Assembly (NCBI GenBank): GCA_016281335.1
Contig: JAEEIK010000050.1
Location: forward strand, 1 to 49,721
Length of the DNA: 49,721 nt
From: Lachnospiraceae bacterium
GTDB taxonomy: Bacteria; Bacillota; Clostridia; Lachnospirales; Lachnospiraceae
Reading direction: 5' to 3'
The notes under the pieces are model-generated. The model was given only the letters and a program-made list of their open reading frames with translations, did not search any database and had not been told where the DNA came from. Shown here one piece after another: positions 36,218-45,454 of the stretch. Positions within the stretch are counted from its first letter, which is position 1, and each line of letters starts with the position of its first letter. Both the position numbers and the translations under genes were made by a program.

Positions 36218-37194
36218 AGTCTGTCACTCAGCCGGTCCAAAACAATTTTTTTCAGCGGATTTTTCGTCCGGTTTTTCCAGAATCTGTAATACTGCAGCTG
36301 TTTGGCCCCGAAACGCCTGTTATGCTCGGCTATTCCCTTTACCATGGAGCCTTCAAAATCAAAACCCCTGCCTGTCTCACAGGCGAACTTTATCATTTCA
36401 TATGTCATCAGCGCCTTATAATTATAAGAGCTTTTCTCCGGGATAATACCCACCAGCAGTTCGTATACGTAGCTGCTGTCAAACACGTAAAGCCCTGCGC
36501 AGCAGATCTCTCCCTCCTCATCCTTAACCGCAAGCATTTTACAGGCGTTATTTGCCCTGCAGGCGCGATACAGTCTTTCATATACTTTTTTTGAATTCGG
36601 GTTTTTCATTCCCTTATGCATAAAAGCTGCGTTTTTTATATCATAAAACTGTTCAATATCATAAAGCTGAACAAGCCGTGCATGAGCTGCTGCTTTCTGA
36701 ATGCCTGCTCTGGTGGCTCTGTCCATCTGTAACAGAACCTCTTCGATCTTTTGTCCCTGCGGTATCACAAAAGAATATCTTACTTCCTGCCTGAAACCTT
36801 CCCAGTTGAATGCCTCTCCGTTATTAAGTCTCCCCGAATATCTCAGATCATAAAAGTCCGCCCCGAACTCCGTCAGTCTCTTTGCGATCTCTCCGATCCA
36901 CTTAAACTGATAATGCAGGGCTCGTTCCCTTTTGAGTTCGTCCAGTGGTCTTATCAGGATATCAAAGCACTGTGTCAGCTGCGGCTGCAGCACTCCGCTG
37001 ATCCCGTAACGCTTCTTAAAGTGAAACGGAACAGCAGCCGCCACCTCACCCTTTTCCTCTATCACTATTGCATCCCAGTTGTTTTTACCGCACACGGCAT
37101 CAAGCCAGAAAGGCTTATTGTAGATACATATATCATCACGTGAGCCGGCAAAGCTCAGATATTTTTCTTTATCACCCTTCATCTCTTTTATCAT
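36214..37194 (-). CDS. FemAB/GNAT-fold acyltransferase-like protein
   Basis: 326 residues. The fold is suggested by an N-terminal half with YNKPFWLDAVCGKNNWDAIV and VAAAVPFHFKKR and a C-terminal half with LAVKDEEGEICCAGLYVF and YNYKALMTYEMIKFACETG. These are typical of FemAB-type and BioF2-like proteins that transfer aminoacyl or acyl groups to lipid-linked sugars or peptidoglycan precursors. The length is shorter than classical FemX (about 400) and a coiled-coil arm is not obvious. ATG overlaps the oxidoreductase stop by one base. In this polysaccharide operon it probably decorates an amino sugar; the donor is unknown. Confidence 0.72.
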   Translation of the reverse strand: MIKEMKGDKEKYLSFAGSRDDICIYNKPFWLDAVCGKNNWDAIVIEEKGEVAAAVPFHFKKRYGISGVLQPQLTQCFDILIRPLDELKRERALHYQFKWIGEIAKRLTEFGADFYDLRYSGRLNNGEAFNWEGFRQEVRYSFVIPQGQKIEEVLLQMDRATRAGIQKAAAHARLVQLYDIEQFYDIKNAAFMHKGMKNPNSKKVYERLYRACRANNACKMLAVKDEEGEICCAGLYVFDSSYVYELLVGIIPEKSSYNYKALMTYEMIKFACETGRGFDFEGSMVKGIAEHNRRFGAKQLQYYRFWKNRTKNPLKKIVLDRLSDRL

Positions 37195-38264
37195 CAGTCA
37201 AATCTTCCGATATAATCCCTTGTGCTTCCCTCTTTCAGCGGAAGTCTTACCGGACGCCCTTCTGCTGCAGATCGGTATATGGCCAGTATCAGTTCCACTG
37301 CTCTTTTTCCCGCTTCGGCATCAATGTATGGCTGCCGTCCTTCCTGTATGGCCTTTATCATATCCGCATACAGGGGCGTATGTCCGAAGCCGTATATATC
37401 AGGCGGATTCTCTGCGTACAGTTTTTTCACCTGCCCGGGATCATCAAGCCCGTCGGCAAAGTTCCATTCTTCGATAACATTCACACTTTTTCCGCCGGCC
37501 TTTACGCTTCCCTTTTCACCAAAGAGGCATAAGCTCTCCTCGAGGTTTTTCGGATATACGTTGACGCTTCCCTCAATAAGTCCGTAGGCTCCGTTCTTAA
37601 ACTTAAGCATGGCCATACCGAAATCCTCTGCCTCTATATAAGGATGTGTGAGGCGGTCCGTGTAAGCCGTAACCTCTTCCACTTCATCTCCCATCATCCA
37701 CAATAACAGATCGATATTGTGAAGGCACTGGTTCATAAGACAGCCGCCGTCCTCTGCCCAGGTCCCCCTCCAGGGCAGCTGAGAGTAATACTCTCTGCCC
37801 CGGTTCCAGCGCACTGTCGCCGTCCCGTGAAGCAGCCTGCCGACCCTTCCCGCTTCTACAGCTTTCCTTATATACTGTATGGATCTGTTAAAGCGGTTCT
37901 GCTGGCTTACACATACCCGTACATTCTTTTCCCTGCCGGCCCGGATCACCGCATCCGCATCAGCAACAGAGAGTGCAATGGGCTTTTCTATGATCACATT
38001 GCAGCCTGCCTCAATACAGTCAAGGGCTATAGCCGCATGCCTTCCGGACTCCGTGGCAATTGCTACTATATCGGGATGTTCTTTTTTAAGCATCAGCTTG
38101 TAATCCGTGTATTGTACAGCCGCATCAAGTCCAAAGCTCTCTGTCAGCTTCGACATTGCCTCAGCAACAATATCGCAGAGGGCTGCTATTTCCAGCTCAT
38201 TGTTGATTGCTGCCTGTATATGATTTGGCGAAACACGGCCGCAGCCGATCAGTGCATATTTCAT
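37194..38264 (-). CDS. Gfo/Idh/MocA family NAD(P)-dependent oxidoreductase
   Basis: 356 residues from ATG 38264 (MKYALIGCGRVSPNHIQAAI), which has GGAG a few bases upstream. The longer frame to 38315 would run into the terminator hairpin. The Rossmann fold is shown by YALIGCGRVS, and the catalytic region by EKPIALSVADADAVI (the EKP motif) and the later CLMNQCLHNIDLLLWMMG with HN-D. This family oxidises or reduces sugar ring positions, for example UDP-GlcNAc(A) C3 dehydrogenation in surface-sugar synthesis. It opens the operon with the FemAB-like and DUF2142 genes. A DegT aminotransferase for a 3-oxo sugar is encoded 8 kb upstream, so the two could act in one pathway. Confidence 0.88.
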   Translation of the reverse strand: MKYALIGCGRVSPNHIQAAINNELEIAALCDIVAEAMSKLTESFGLDAAVQYTDYKLMLKKEHPDIVAIATESGRHAAIALDCIEAGCNVIIEKPIALSVADADAVIRAGREKNVRVCVSQQNRFNRSIQYIRKAVEAGRVGRLLHGTATVRWNRGREYYSQLPWRGTWAEDGGCLMNQCLHNIDLLLWMMGDEVEEVTAYTDRLTHPYIEAEDFGMAMLKFKNGAYGLIEGSVNVYPKNLEESLCLFGEKGSVKAGGKSVNVIEEWNFADGLDDPGQVKKLYAENPPDIYGFGHTPLYADMIKAIQEGRQPYIDAEAGKRAVELILAIYRSAAEGRPVRLPLKEGSTRDYIGRFD

Positions 38265-38289
38265 CCCAGTCTCCAGATAATCCGGTCTT

Positions 38290-38324
38290 TTTAAGATAAG
38301 CGCCGCCCTTCGCAAGGGCGGCGC
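38290..38324 (-). terminator. Terminator after surface protein 1
   Basis: GCGCCGCCCTT/AAGGGCGGCGC perfect eleven-pair stem (38300-38310 and 38314-38324). The tail on the minus strand is only TTATCTT, so read-through into the oxidoreductase operon is likely, since no separate promoter is visible. The same hairpin recurs at 48573-48599. Confidence 0.75.
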
Positions 38325-38352
38325 AGTGAAGACATAAAAGCTGTCTTACTCA

Positions 38353-41300
38353 TTATTCCGTTACATTGACTTTGATCGTTATGGTCTTGTTATCTATCTT
38401 TGTGGTGAACTTACATTTTCCGCTCTTTCTTGCAGTCACCTTACCGCTCAGATCCACAAAGGCTACATCTGCATTGCTGCTCTTAAATACCATTTTCTGT
38501 TCAAGGCTTTCCGCAAAGACAAGTTTGGTACTCTCACCCTTCTTTAAGTCAATGGTATAATTGTTCTTTTTCCTTCCGGGTGAGACCTTATCGCCTTTGA
38601 CAGTCAGATCCTCCACATAAAGATCTATCGTGTACTTCACGCCGTTTGCTTCTGCGCTTAATACCGCTTTGCCTGCTCCCAGCGCTTTAAACTTTGTTCC
38701 CTTTTTATTTACAGGCTTAGCTATACTCTCCGAGCTGCTGCTCCAGTTCTTTACACCCTTTACACTTATAGTCTTTGTATCGTAAACGGCCATATGCATG
38801 GTGCGTTTCACAGCAGGAGTGTTTTCTTTTACGCTTACGGTACAGGTATAGGCTGTTCCGTTTATATATGCGCTGACCTTTGCCTTACCTTTTCCGACAG
38901 CCGTAAGCACGCCTGTTTTGGCATCCACCTTGACTATATCGGGAGCAGCGCTTATATAAAGCACATCCAGATGTTCTTTATCGTAGCTTAAGTTTATCTG
39001 TCCGCTTGCCCAGTCAGGTATCTCAAGTTTTATCTTTTTCTCCCTGAGCGCAGGCTTGCTGACAACTATCTTAAGCTTATACTTAGCCGAACCGCTGTCG
39101 AAAGTAATAGTTGCATTTCCGGCCTTTTTGGCCTTGAATACATTCTTCTTAATGCTCACTACCTTTTTACTTTCTTTATAATCCGCATCAGCTGCATCGA
39201 TATACCAGCCGGGACCTATGTCAAACTTCTGTCCCTGTACCAGATACAGCACTTCCGTCACACCCGGTACGATCTCGGGCACGGGATCAAGAGCCTTATT
39301 ATCGCTGACTGAATTCTCGCTGACCGTTATATCCGGCTTATCGGGATTATCCGGTTCAACAGGGTTGTCAGGATTATCAGGGTTGTCAGGATTATCAGGA
39401 TTGTCCGGATTGTCGGGATTTACAGGGTTATCCGGATCAGCATTCTTAGTCCATTTTGCGTACAAAGTGATATCGCCGCTTACGGTATCCTTGGCGAAAT
39501 CCCACTTATTCGTACAGGCTTTTTCTTTATACCAGCCTCCGAAAGTATAGCCTTCCGCTGTCGGTGCTGTCGGCTCCGTAACCTTTCCGCCCTGTACAAC
39601 ATTCTGGCTGGCAGTAGCTGTACCGCTTACATCGTTCAGATCAAAGGATACGGTACAGACATTCTTTATCCATTTAGCGTACAGAACGGTATCGGCCGTT
39701 ACGGTATCGTTGGCAAAATCCCATTTATTTGTACACGCTTCTTCCTTGTACCAGCCCTCAAAGGTATATCCCGTCTCTTTAGGAACAACTGTCGGTTCTG
39801 TTACCTTTCCGCCCTTTTCCACATTCTGATCCGGAATGACATTGGCACTTACACCCTTAAGATCAAAGGATACTTTACATACATCCTCATTTTTGATCCA
39901 TTTGGCATAAATACTTGTATCACCTGTTATGGTATCAGTGTCAAAATCCCACCTGTTTGTACATGTTGCTTCCTTATACCAGCCTCCAAAAGTACTTTCA
40001 TAATACCCCGGAGCTGTAGGAGCCGTCGGTTCCTTCACCTTTCCGCCATATTCGACTTCCTGGATCTTATCATCATAAGATGTATACACTCCATTCAGGT
40101 CAAAAGTTACTGTATAAACCACCTTAGCCCATTTTGCGTACAGTGTGGTATCTTCCGTAACGGTATCGGTATCAAAGCCCCATTTATGTATACATTCTTT
40201 CTCCCTGTACCAGCCTCCGAAAGTATATTCCGCAGTATTCGTCGCTGTCGGCGCCGTGGGTTCAGTCACTTTTTTGCCTTCTTCAACAATACGGTCTGCA
40301 ATCTCCGTCCCGCTCATACCGTTCAGATCAAAGGACACGGTATAAGAACCGATCGGTGCTTCACTCCATTTTCCGTACAAAGTGATAGCGCTGCTTACCG
40401 TATCACTGTTAAAATTCCATTCATTCGTAAAGCCCTCTTCCTTATACCAGCCTTCAAAAACATAGCCTTTTACAGCTGACGGTTTCGTAACCTTTCCGCC
40501 GCTCTCCACATACTGGTCCGGAAGGCTCACTGCCGCATCTTTAAGCTCAAAAGATACCTTATATGCAGTTTTATCTGTTAATTTTACCTCTGCCGGTGCG
40601 CTGGCAAGATCACTCTGATACTGTCCTCTGACATCTTCTGCCAGCAGGTAAACATGATAATCTGTCCCCCAGGTACCTGTCGCCTTGCTTGTATCCAGCG
40701 TAAATGTACCGCTGCCGTTAAGACTGAACTCAGCCATATCAAGCTTAGCATACTGGAGCAGCGTCGCTCCCTCGCTCCAGCCCTGAGTAGTCCACGTGCC
40801 GTCTGTCACCACTACAGAGACCCTGTCAGGCGTAGCATCGCTGCTGTTGTCTGTTATCGAATACGGAACGGTAACCAGATTACCGGCATCTTTGCTGGCC
40901 ACGGTTGCGCCTATGGCCAGACCTTCATCTTTAAGTGTAAGCTTATACTCCGGAATGTACCCCGTCGGATGAGGAACAAGCTCCGGATAATGCTCCGGTG
41001 GATCATTGAGCAGAGAAGAGAAAATAACGGATGAGAGCTTGACATTAAAGGCAGGGCTCACCCCTTTCTGTGCATTGCATAGGTCATAACCTGTATCACC
41101 CCAGCCATCAACATAGACAATGGCATCAAAAGAACCGGTCGGCCCATCGGAATCAACAGGATGCCACCTTCCGCTTGACCGTAGCCACCATTCATGGGAT
41201 CCATCTGCCCCATTTTTGCAGCAGATGTAATCCTCGTCATAATAACCATCGTCATCGTAACTGAAACGATGATAACCATAATCGAGTCTTCTTACTTCTG

Positions 41301-41847
41301 CCTCATCCAGAAGGAAAACACGGTCATTGGAAAGAGGAACAAAATTAAAAATACTATCAGCGTCCTGAGCTGATTTGGCGCTCTTGGTACTTGAAGCAAT
41401 GGCCGCTCTTTCGGCAGTTGTAAATACAGCTGCATTGTTCAGAAATTCGCTGCCGTTGAGCCAGGCCCTGATTTCACTGTCACCCCAGTCCGTGCTGTTA
41501 TCATCAAAGCGTATTTTATCAATGGTCTCGTCGCAGTCAAGAAGCAGACTCCCTCCTTCCACTCCGTATTCGTTCGAAGCCTTATCCAATACCCTGTATT
41601 TAACAGGAGACGAACCGCTCATTCCGTAATATACTAAGCAGCCACCCCAGTCAGCCCAGCCTTCCGATCCGTTCCAAACACGCGTAATTTCATGCGGATC
41701 CGTGATTGTCCCGGTGCCAAGACCCGATATGGTCTTCTCCCCATCCGCAAATACCTCCAGTCCGGGGACATACATATCCCCGATACAGAGTATCAGCGTC
41801 AGCAGCATTGCCACCAGCCTGTTCGCTTTCATTTTTCTTGCTCTCAT
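38353..41847 (-). CDS. Secreted surface protein 1: DUF6273-like domain, five InlB repeats, PDN linker, Ig-like domains
   Basis: 1164 residues from ATG 41847 (GGAGGAA four bases upstream). A signal peptide (about 5-33, LVAMLLTLILCIGDMYVPGL) is followed by a DUF6273-like region (DWGDSEIRAWLNGSEF; GADGSHEWWLRS) and an Ig-like section. Five InlB/List-Bact repeats of about 70 residues follow, each with GGKVTEPT, YTFGGWYKE, KWDF and LYAKW. A PDN repeat linker leads to VSENSVSDN and about 280 residues of Ig-like BIG2 type (VVSIKKNVFKAKKAGNATIT). There is no LPXTG and no C-terminal membrane helix, so attachment is likely noncovalent. It is driven by a strong promoter of its own. Close homology with the gene at 48626 marks a duplication. 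Confidence 0.88.
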   Translation of the reverse strand: MRARKMKANRLVAMLLTLILCIGDMYVPGLEVFADGEKTISGLGTGTITDPHEITRVWNGSEGWADWGGCLVYYGMSGSSPVKYRVLDKASNEYGVEGGSLLLDCDETIDKIRFDDNSTDWGDSEIRAWLNGSEFLNNAAVFTTAERAAIASSTKSAKSAQDADSIFNFVPLSNDRVFLLDEAEVRRLDYGYHRFSYDDDGYYDEDYICCKNGADGSHEWWLRSSGRWHPVDSDGPTGSFDAIVYVDGWGDTGYDLCNAQKGVSPAFNVKLSSVIFSSLLNDPPEHYPELVPHPTGYIPEYKLTLKDEGLAIGATVASKDAGNLVTVPYSITDNSSDATPDRVSVVVTDGTWTTQGWSEGATLLQYAKLDMAEFSLNGSGTFTLDTSKATGTWGTDYHVYLLAEDVRGQYQSDLASAPAEVKLTDKTAYKVSFELKDAAVSLPDQYVESGGKVTKPSAVKGYVFEGWYKEEGFTNEWNFNSDTVSSAITLYGKWSEAPIGSYTVSFDLNGMSGTEIADRIVEEGKKVTEPTAPTATNTAEYTFGGWYREKECIHKWGFDTDTVTEDTTLYAKWAKVVYTVTFDLNGVYTSYDDKIQEVEYGGKVKEPTAPTAPGYYESTFGGWYKEATCTNRWDFDTDTITGDTSIYAKWIKNEDVCKVSFDLKGVSANVIPDQNVEKGGKVTEPTVVPKETGYTFEGWYKEEACTNKWDFANDTVTADTVLYAKWIKNVCTVSFDLNDVSGTATASQNVVQGGKVTEPTAPTAEGYTFGGWYKEKACTNKWDFAKDTVSGDITLYAKWTKNADPDNPVNPDNPDNPDNPDNPDNPDNPVEPDNPDKPDITVSENSVSDNKALDPVPEIVPGVTEVLYLVQGQKFDIGPGWYIDAADADYKESKKVVSIKKNVFKAKKAGNATITFDSGSAKYKLKIVVSKPALREKKIKLEIPDWASGQINLSYDKEHLDVLYISAAPDIVKVDAKTGVLTAVGKGKAKVSAYINGTAYTCTVSVKENTPAVKRTMHMAVYDTKTISVKGVKNWSSSSESIAKPVNKKGTKFKALGAGKAVLSAEANGVKYTIDLYVEDLTVKGDKVSPGRKKNNYTIDLKKGESTKLVFAESLEQKMVFKSSNADVAFVDLSGKVTARKSGKCKFTTKIDNKTITIKVNVTE
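39352..39434 (-). repeat. In-frame PDN codon repeat
   Basis: Tandem nine-base units (plus strand variants of ggattatca and gggttgtca) encode six to seven PDN triplets in surface protein 1. A shorter tract occurs in surface protein 2 at about 49620-49675, so copy number differs between the paralogues. Confidence 0.85.
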
Positions 41848-41927
41848 GATCTTCCTCCAAATTAACACAGTGACAAGTTTTTTTCTTACCGGAACGGCTG
41901 ACAGCCGTCCATGCCAAAATCCGTTAT

Positions 41928-41956
41928 AGTATATCACTATCAAAAGTCAGTGTCAA
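41928..41956 (-). promoter_or_regulatory. Promoter of surface protein 1
   Basis: Perfect TTGACA (41956-41951), 17-base spacer, TATACT (41933-41928) on the minus strand. The -35 box lies inside the end of the upstream GT2 gene. The leader carries ACGGCTG/CAGCCGT as an inverted repeat around 41893-41909. Confidence 0.82.
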
Positions 41957-42851
41957 AACGCCGTGCTCCGCTTATTCTTAATGCAAGCGGATTTATCGGC
42001 GCATGGTTTTTACGCAGCTTTCTGATCGTTGCCAGAAACTCTCCAAATCCGTAGTCGCTAAGGCTTTGCAGTACCAGCATCCTTGCGGAGATCCTTATCT
42101 TCCCATAAGCCCCGTCCGGCAAGTGCTCTTTAAGGAAATGATCCTGTTCTATATAGACATCTATGCGTTTACGGAAACGCTCAACATTTTTAGTCGTAGT
42201 AAGCGTCCCCATTCCTTCGGTAATACAGTATACGGGCTTACTCTCAGCCTTTATGCTCTTTGCATGATATGCACAGCGGACGGAGAACATCACGTCATTG
42301 GATACAGACACAAGCGAGGAATGTATGTCGTTCTCCGTGATCAGGCTTCTTCTTATCATTTTGGAAGTATCGGGAACCGAGAGATATCTTAAGCGTAGTT
42401 CATTCTCTTCTCCCGGTTCTTTCACATAACAGTCGACCAGTCTTTTGTACGGTATATGTCTTGAGGATCTTTTCCCGCTCCCTTCTTTTACACTGTCCGG
42501 CGCAAAATAAATGATATCGGCCTCATCTTCAAGATAGCTTTGCATGATGCGAAAGGCCTCCGCAGTAAAATAATCATCCGCATCCGCTATGATTATCCAT
42601 TTACCTGAAGCTTTCTGTATGCCCAGATCCCTGCATATCCCGGTGCCTTTATGCTCTGTATCGTTGTCGATCCAGATACTTCCTTTATCACATACATAAG
42701 CTTTAACATCCGCAAGCAGCTTTGTATCAATATCCGACTTATCATCCACAATGATATGTTCTATCCAGTCTTCATCGGGGATCGAATCCGCCAGCCTGCG
42801 CAGTGTATCAGGCATATTATAATGTGGTGTTATTACCGACAGTAAAACCAT
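41940..42851 (-). CDS. Family 2 glycosyltransferase
   Basis: 303 residues of GT-A type. LLSVITPHYNMPDTLRRLAD opens the nucleotide-binding fold, HIIVDDKSD follows, and IIADADDYFTAEAF carries the metal-binding DADD motif. The later part (SLVSVSNDVMFSVRCAYHAK) holds the acidic acceptor residues typical of the family. No membrane helix is evident. AAGGAGAAGG lies five bases before ATG. It lies 22 bases after the DUF2142 copy 2 gene and ends that operon, so it probably adds one sugar to the same glycan. The sugar is unknown. Confidence 0.85.
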   Translation of the reverse strand: MVLLSVITPHYNMPDTLRRLADSIPDEDWIEHIIVDDKSDIDTKLLADVKAYVCDKGSIWIDNDTEHKGTGICRDLGIQKASGKWIIIADADDYFTAEAFRIMQSYLEDEADIIYFAPDSVKEGSGKRSSRHIPYKRLVDCYVKEPGEENELRLRYLSVPDTSKMIRRSLITENDIHSSLVSVSNDVMFSVRCAYHAKSIKAESKPVYCITEGMGTLTTTKNVERFRKRIDVYIEQDHFLKEHLPDGAYGKIRISARMLVLQSLSDYGFGEFLATIRKLRKNHAPINPLALRISGARRFDTDF

Positions 42852-42873
42852 TATAACCTTCTCCTTACTCTTC

Positions 42874-44757
42874 TCAATATACGATCTGGCTCATTACTTC
42901 AAAGATAACTCCAAGGTATACAAACCAGATCAGGGCAGTAAAATACTTCCTGTTTATTTTTAACGGGATTTTGTTTGCAGACATACAATAAAGAACCGGT
43001 GCGAAAAACGGGATAAAATATCGTCCCTGTACACCGATGATCGAACCGACATCGGAAGGCGTATAAGTCAGCGCCATCGTTACCATGATACTCAGAAACA
43101 GCAAGGCAGAGGTTCCGAGCATTATTGCTCTCTGCTTAATATCCGGAAGAACCTTTTCATCCCGGAATACGGCATGGATCAGAAGAACCAGCAGATATAT
43201 CCTGATCCACCAAAGAGGAATAATAATGCTGTAATTCGCCAGCCTGCTTCCGACAGCCTCTTCCAAATAAGTCCATACGGAATTCCGTAACGTACGGGCT
43301 ATGATACCGGAAAACATGAGCGGATGCTTCAGGATAAAAGCCATATCATAATAGGGATTGACTTCACCGAAGATACTTCCGTCCACACGGCTTGCAATAT
43401 CGGTATATCTTGTCAGCATCAGGATGAACGCAGTAATAAACAGGACCGAAAAACATTTAAGCATACGATCACGGAATACCCTGAATTGTTTTGCCGGGAT
43501 CATGAATACCAGCAAAGCCAATATACAGTATACTATCTTAACCGGACCGAAGGTCCCCGGTAAAAGCGTGCATATCAAAACATTCTTAACGGAAAAGTCC
43601 TTCCCTTCATGAATGATCCTGAGCAGGTAAGCGAAATATATGATCGCCATGCCGTTCACCACAGCATCATAAGAAAGAGATGTAGCCTGCTGCATGCTCA
43701 TGGGCATCAGCGCTATCAGCAGGATCAGCTCCTTATTGAATGGCATCAGCCTGATGGCAAAACATATCATTATCACAAAAGCAATAAAATGAAACAGGCG
43801 CGCCAGTGTATAGGTCTGAAAATAATTACACCCAAGCAAACGTCCTACAGTCATTCCTATGGCGGGCGCCAGGTATGATATGGGTTGTTCGATATCAAAG
43901 CTATAACGATGGATAAAGACTTCTTCCCTGTCGATCTCTCCGCTGTCCCAAAAATGTTTTATCATTTCTACGAAAGTTGAATTATAATTATAATGCTGTC
44001 CCGGCCTGCACTCATACTCCCCTTCCGTCTCGTTGAGGATCTGTCTTCCCAGCAGAAGATTTGATAATTTCAGAGTCGCGTTATAATGATTATTCTCATT
44101 CGGCTGACTCGAGGGTGACATTATGATCAGCATGATAAGACCTGCTCCGATAAGCACCCCCGGAGCCCATTTTTCGACGGACTTATCAGCATTGAACCAC
44201 CACAGATTCGCGCTTATAAAAAGTATCAGACAGGCAACAGCTCCAAAATAATTATTTATCGTTCTGCATAAGGACAGTCGCTTTATACAGACTGAATTTT
44301 CATCTGTCACCTCAGGAGCCGTGATCTCTATTACATATTTCTGCCCGCCATAAAGAACAGCGCTGTCCAACTCCAGTTCAGCTGTTATCTCATTATCATA
44401 TGTTTTTTTTTCGCTATGCCAGTCATGTACGTCCCAGCTCTGTACACACTGTCCAGCCTTATCTTTAAGCGCAGCCCTGCAAAGCGGCTGCATGGCAGAT
44501 GATGCTGTTGCCAGACGCAGTTCGATCATATCCGCAGCTTCCTGATATATAAATCCATATGAAAAACTCACATCCTTATATATATATGCTTCCTTTCCAT
44601 GAACGGGATTTTTGTATTCGATAAGATTCTCCCTGAACTGATCACAGGTCCTGGTTTTCATCAGAATAAACAGCAATAACAGAAGCAGACCGTTGAAGAC
44701 CATCACGCCCGCATACTTCGGAAACGAAGTCCCTGTTTTCTTTAACACACTCTTCAT
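42874..44757 (-). CDS. DUF2142-type polytopic membrane protein (copy 2)
   Basis: 627 residues from ATG 44757 (MKSVLKKTGTSF), whose A is the last base of the preceding gene's TAA. The longer frame to 44820 lies within that gene. It matches copy 1 along its length: an N-terminal helix, a beta-rich outer region, MSPSSQPNENNHYNATLKLS (Asn where copy 1 has Asp in the acidic loop), then about eleven helices ending in NRKYFTALIWFVYLGVIFEV. The Asp-to-Asn change at a conserved loop position could alter or abolish activity relative to copy 1. It is possibly a GT-C-like transferase. Confidence 0.78.
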   Translation of the reverse strand: MKSVLKKTGTSFPKYAGVMVFNGLLLLLLFILMKTRTCDQFRENLIEYKNPVHGKEAYIYKDVSFSYGFIYQEAADMIELRLATASSAMQPLCRAALKDKAGQCVQSWDVHDWHSEKKTYDNEITAELELDSAVLYGGQKYVIEITAPEVTDENSVCIKRLSLCRTINNYFGAVACLILFISANLWWFNADKSVEKWAPGVLIGAGLIMLIIMSPSSQPNENNHYNATLKLSNLLLGRQILNETEGEYECRPGQHYNYNSTFVEMIKHFWDSGEIDREEVFIHRYSFDIEQPISYLAPAIGMTVGRLLGCNYFQTYTLARLFHFIAFVIMICFAIRLMPFNKELILLIALMPMSMQQATSLSYDAVVNGMAIIYFAYLLRIIHEGKDFSVKNVLICTLLPGTFGPVKIVYCILALLVFMIPAKQFRVFRDRMLKCFSVLFITAFILMLTRYTDIASRVDGSIFGEVNPYYDMAFILKHPLMFSGIIARTLRNSVWTYLEEAVGSRLANYSIIIPLWWIRIYLLVLLIHAVFRDEKVLPDIKQRAIMLGTSALLFLSIMVTMALTYTPSDVGSIIGVQGRYFIPFFAPVLYCMSANKIPLKINRKYFTALIWFVYLGVIFEVMSQIVY

Positions 44758-45440
44758 TACTGCGTACTCTCCGAAACCTTCGGTCTTTTCCTCCGAAGAA
44801 ACAGTCTGTAAGCCGTCCACTCAAACAGGAGTGTCAGATAAAAACACAGAAAACATTTTGAGATCAACAGATTCGCAGGTGCCTCACTTCCCACGATATT
44901 CATAACAAGTTCTCCGCTTGTGGCAGCTCCATCCGTTGTCAGCTTTCCTTTTCCATATCTTTCCTCCGGCAGGTATTTTAACGCAACAGTTCCTTTAATG
45001 ACAATACGACAGCGTTTTCCGTTCAGACTGCCATATTTCAACGGCGTTTTAACAGCTACACTGAACTCACCGTTTTCCGTTATATCGCTCTGCTTTACTT
45101 CCCATTCATCTATCAGTACATCAGCTTCATCATCAAACAAAAGAACGTGAATATCACCATCACCGGGATTCACTCCCTCTGCTTCATAAAGCACGATCTC
45201 TGCTACATTCTCAAGACTGCAGATAAAAGTCTGGCAGATTTCATTCCCCTTAATCGACTCCATAGATGCCAGTCTCCATTCATCCGGCACATTGTCCGCT
45301 ATATTATCCATGCCATAAAAAACAGGGGGGCGCTGCGTGATCACATCAAAGATAACAGGCATGAAGCACAGCACTGCGATGATCACGCCTATAAACAGGA
45401 ACACTTTATTCTCTTTAAGAATGCCTGAATAGCTGTTCAA
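44757..45440 (-). CDS. Two-TM protein with extracytoplasmic beta domain (copy 2)
   Basis: 227 residues. TM1 (VFLFIGVIIAVLCFMPVIFD) is followed by an extracytoplasmic beta-rich region (IHVLLFDDEADVLIDEWEVK) and TM2 (CFLCFYLTLLFEWTAYRLFL). Similar in length and layout to the gene at 35474-36217, sharing the AVLCFMPV core and the ELVMNIVG/DLIMEITG stretch before TM2. The start is TTG with GGGGTAGGG upstream. Its stop overlaps the ATG of DUF2142 copy 2. The conserved pairing suggests that the two proteins form one membrane complex; no family name is recognised. Confidence 0.7.
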   Translation of the reverse strand: MNSYSGILKENKVFLFIGVIIAVLCFMPVIFDVITQRPPVFYGMDNIADNVPDEWRLASMESIKGNEICQTFICSLENVAEIVLYEAEGVNPGDGDIHVLLFDDEADVLIDEWEVKQSDITENGEFSVAVKTPLKYGSLNGKRCRIVIKGTVALKYLPEERYGKGKLTTDGAATSGELVMNIVGSEAPANLLISKCFLCFYLTLLFEWTAYRLFLRRKRPKVSESTQ

Positions 45441-45454
45441 AACTACCCTACCCC

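Noticed and set aside
39352..39434. Short regular repeats that might suggest a CRISPR array.
   Set aside because: Units are nine bases without spacers and encode PDN in frame within surface protein 1.
38353..41847. An LPXTG sorting signal in surface protein 1 or 2.
   Set aside because: Both proteins end in KVNVTE without LPXTG, hydrophobic helix or basic tail, so sortase anchoring is not supported.
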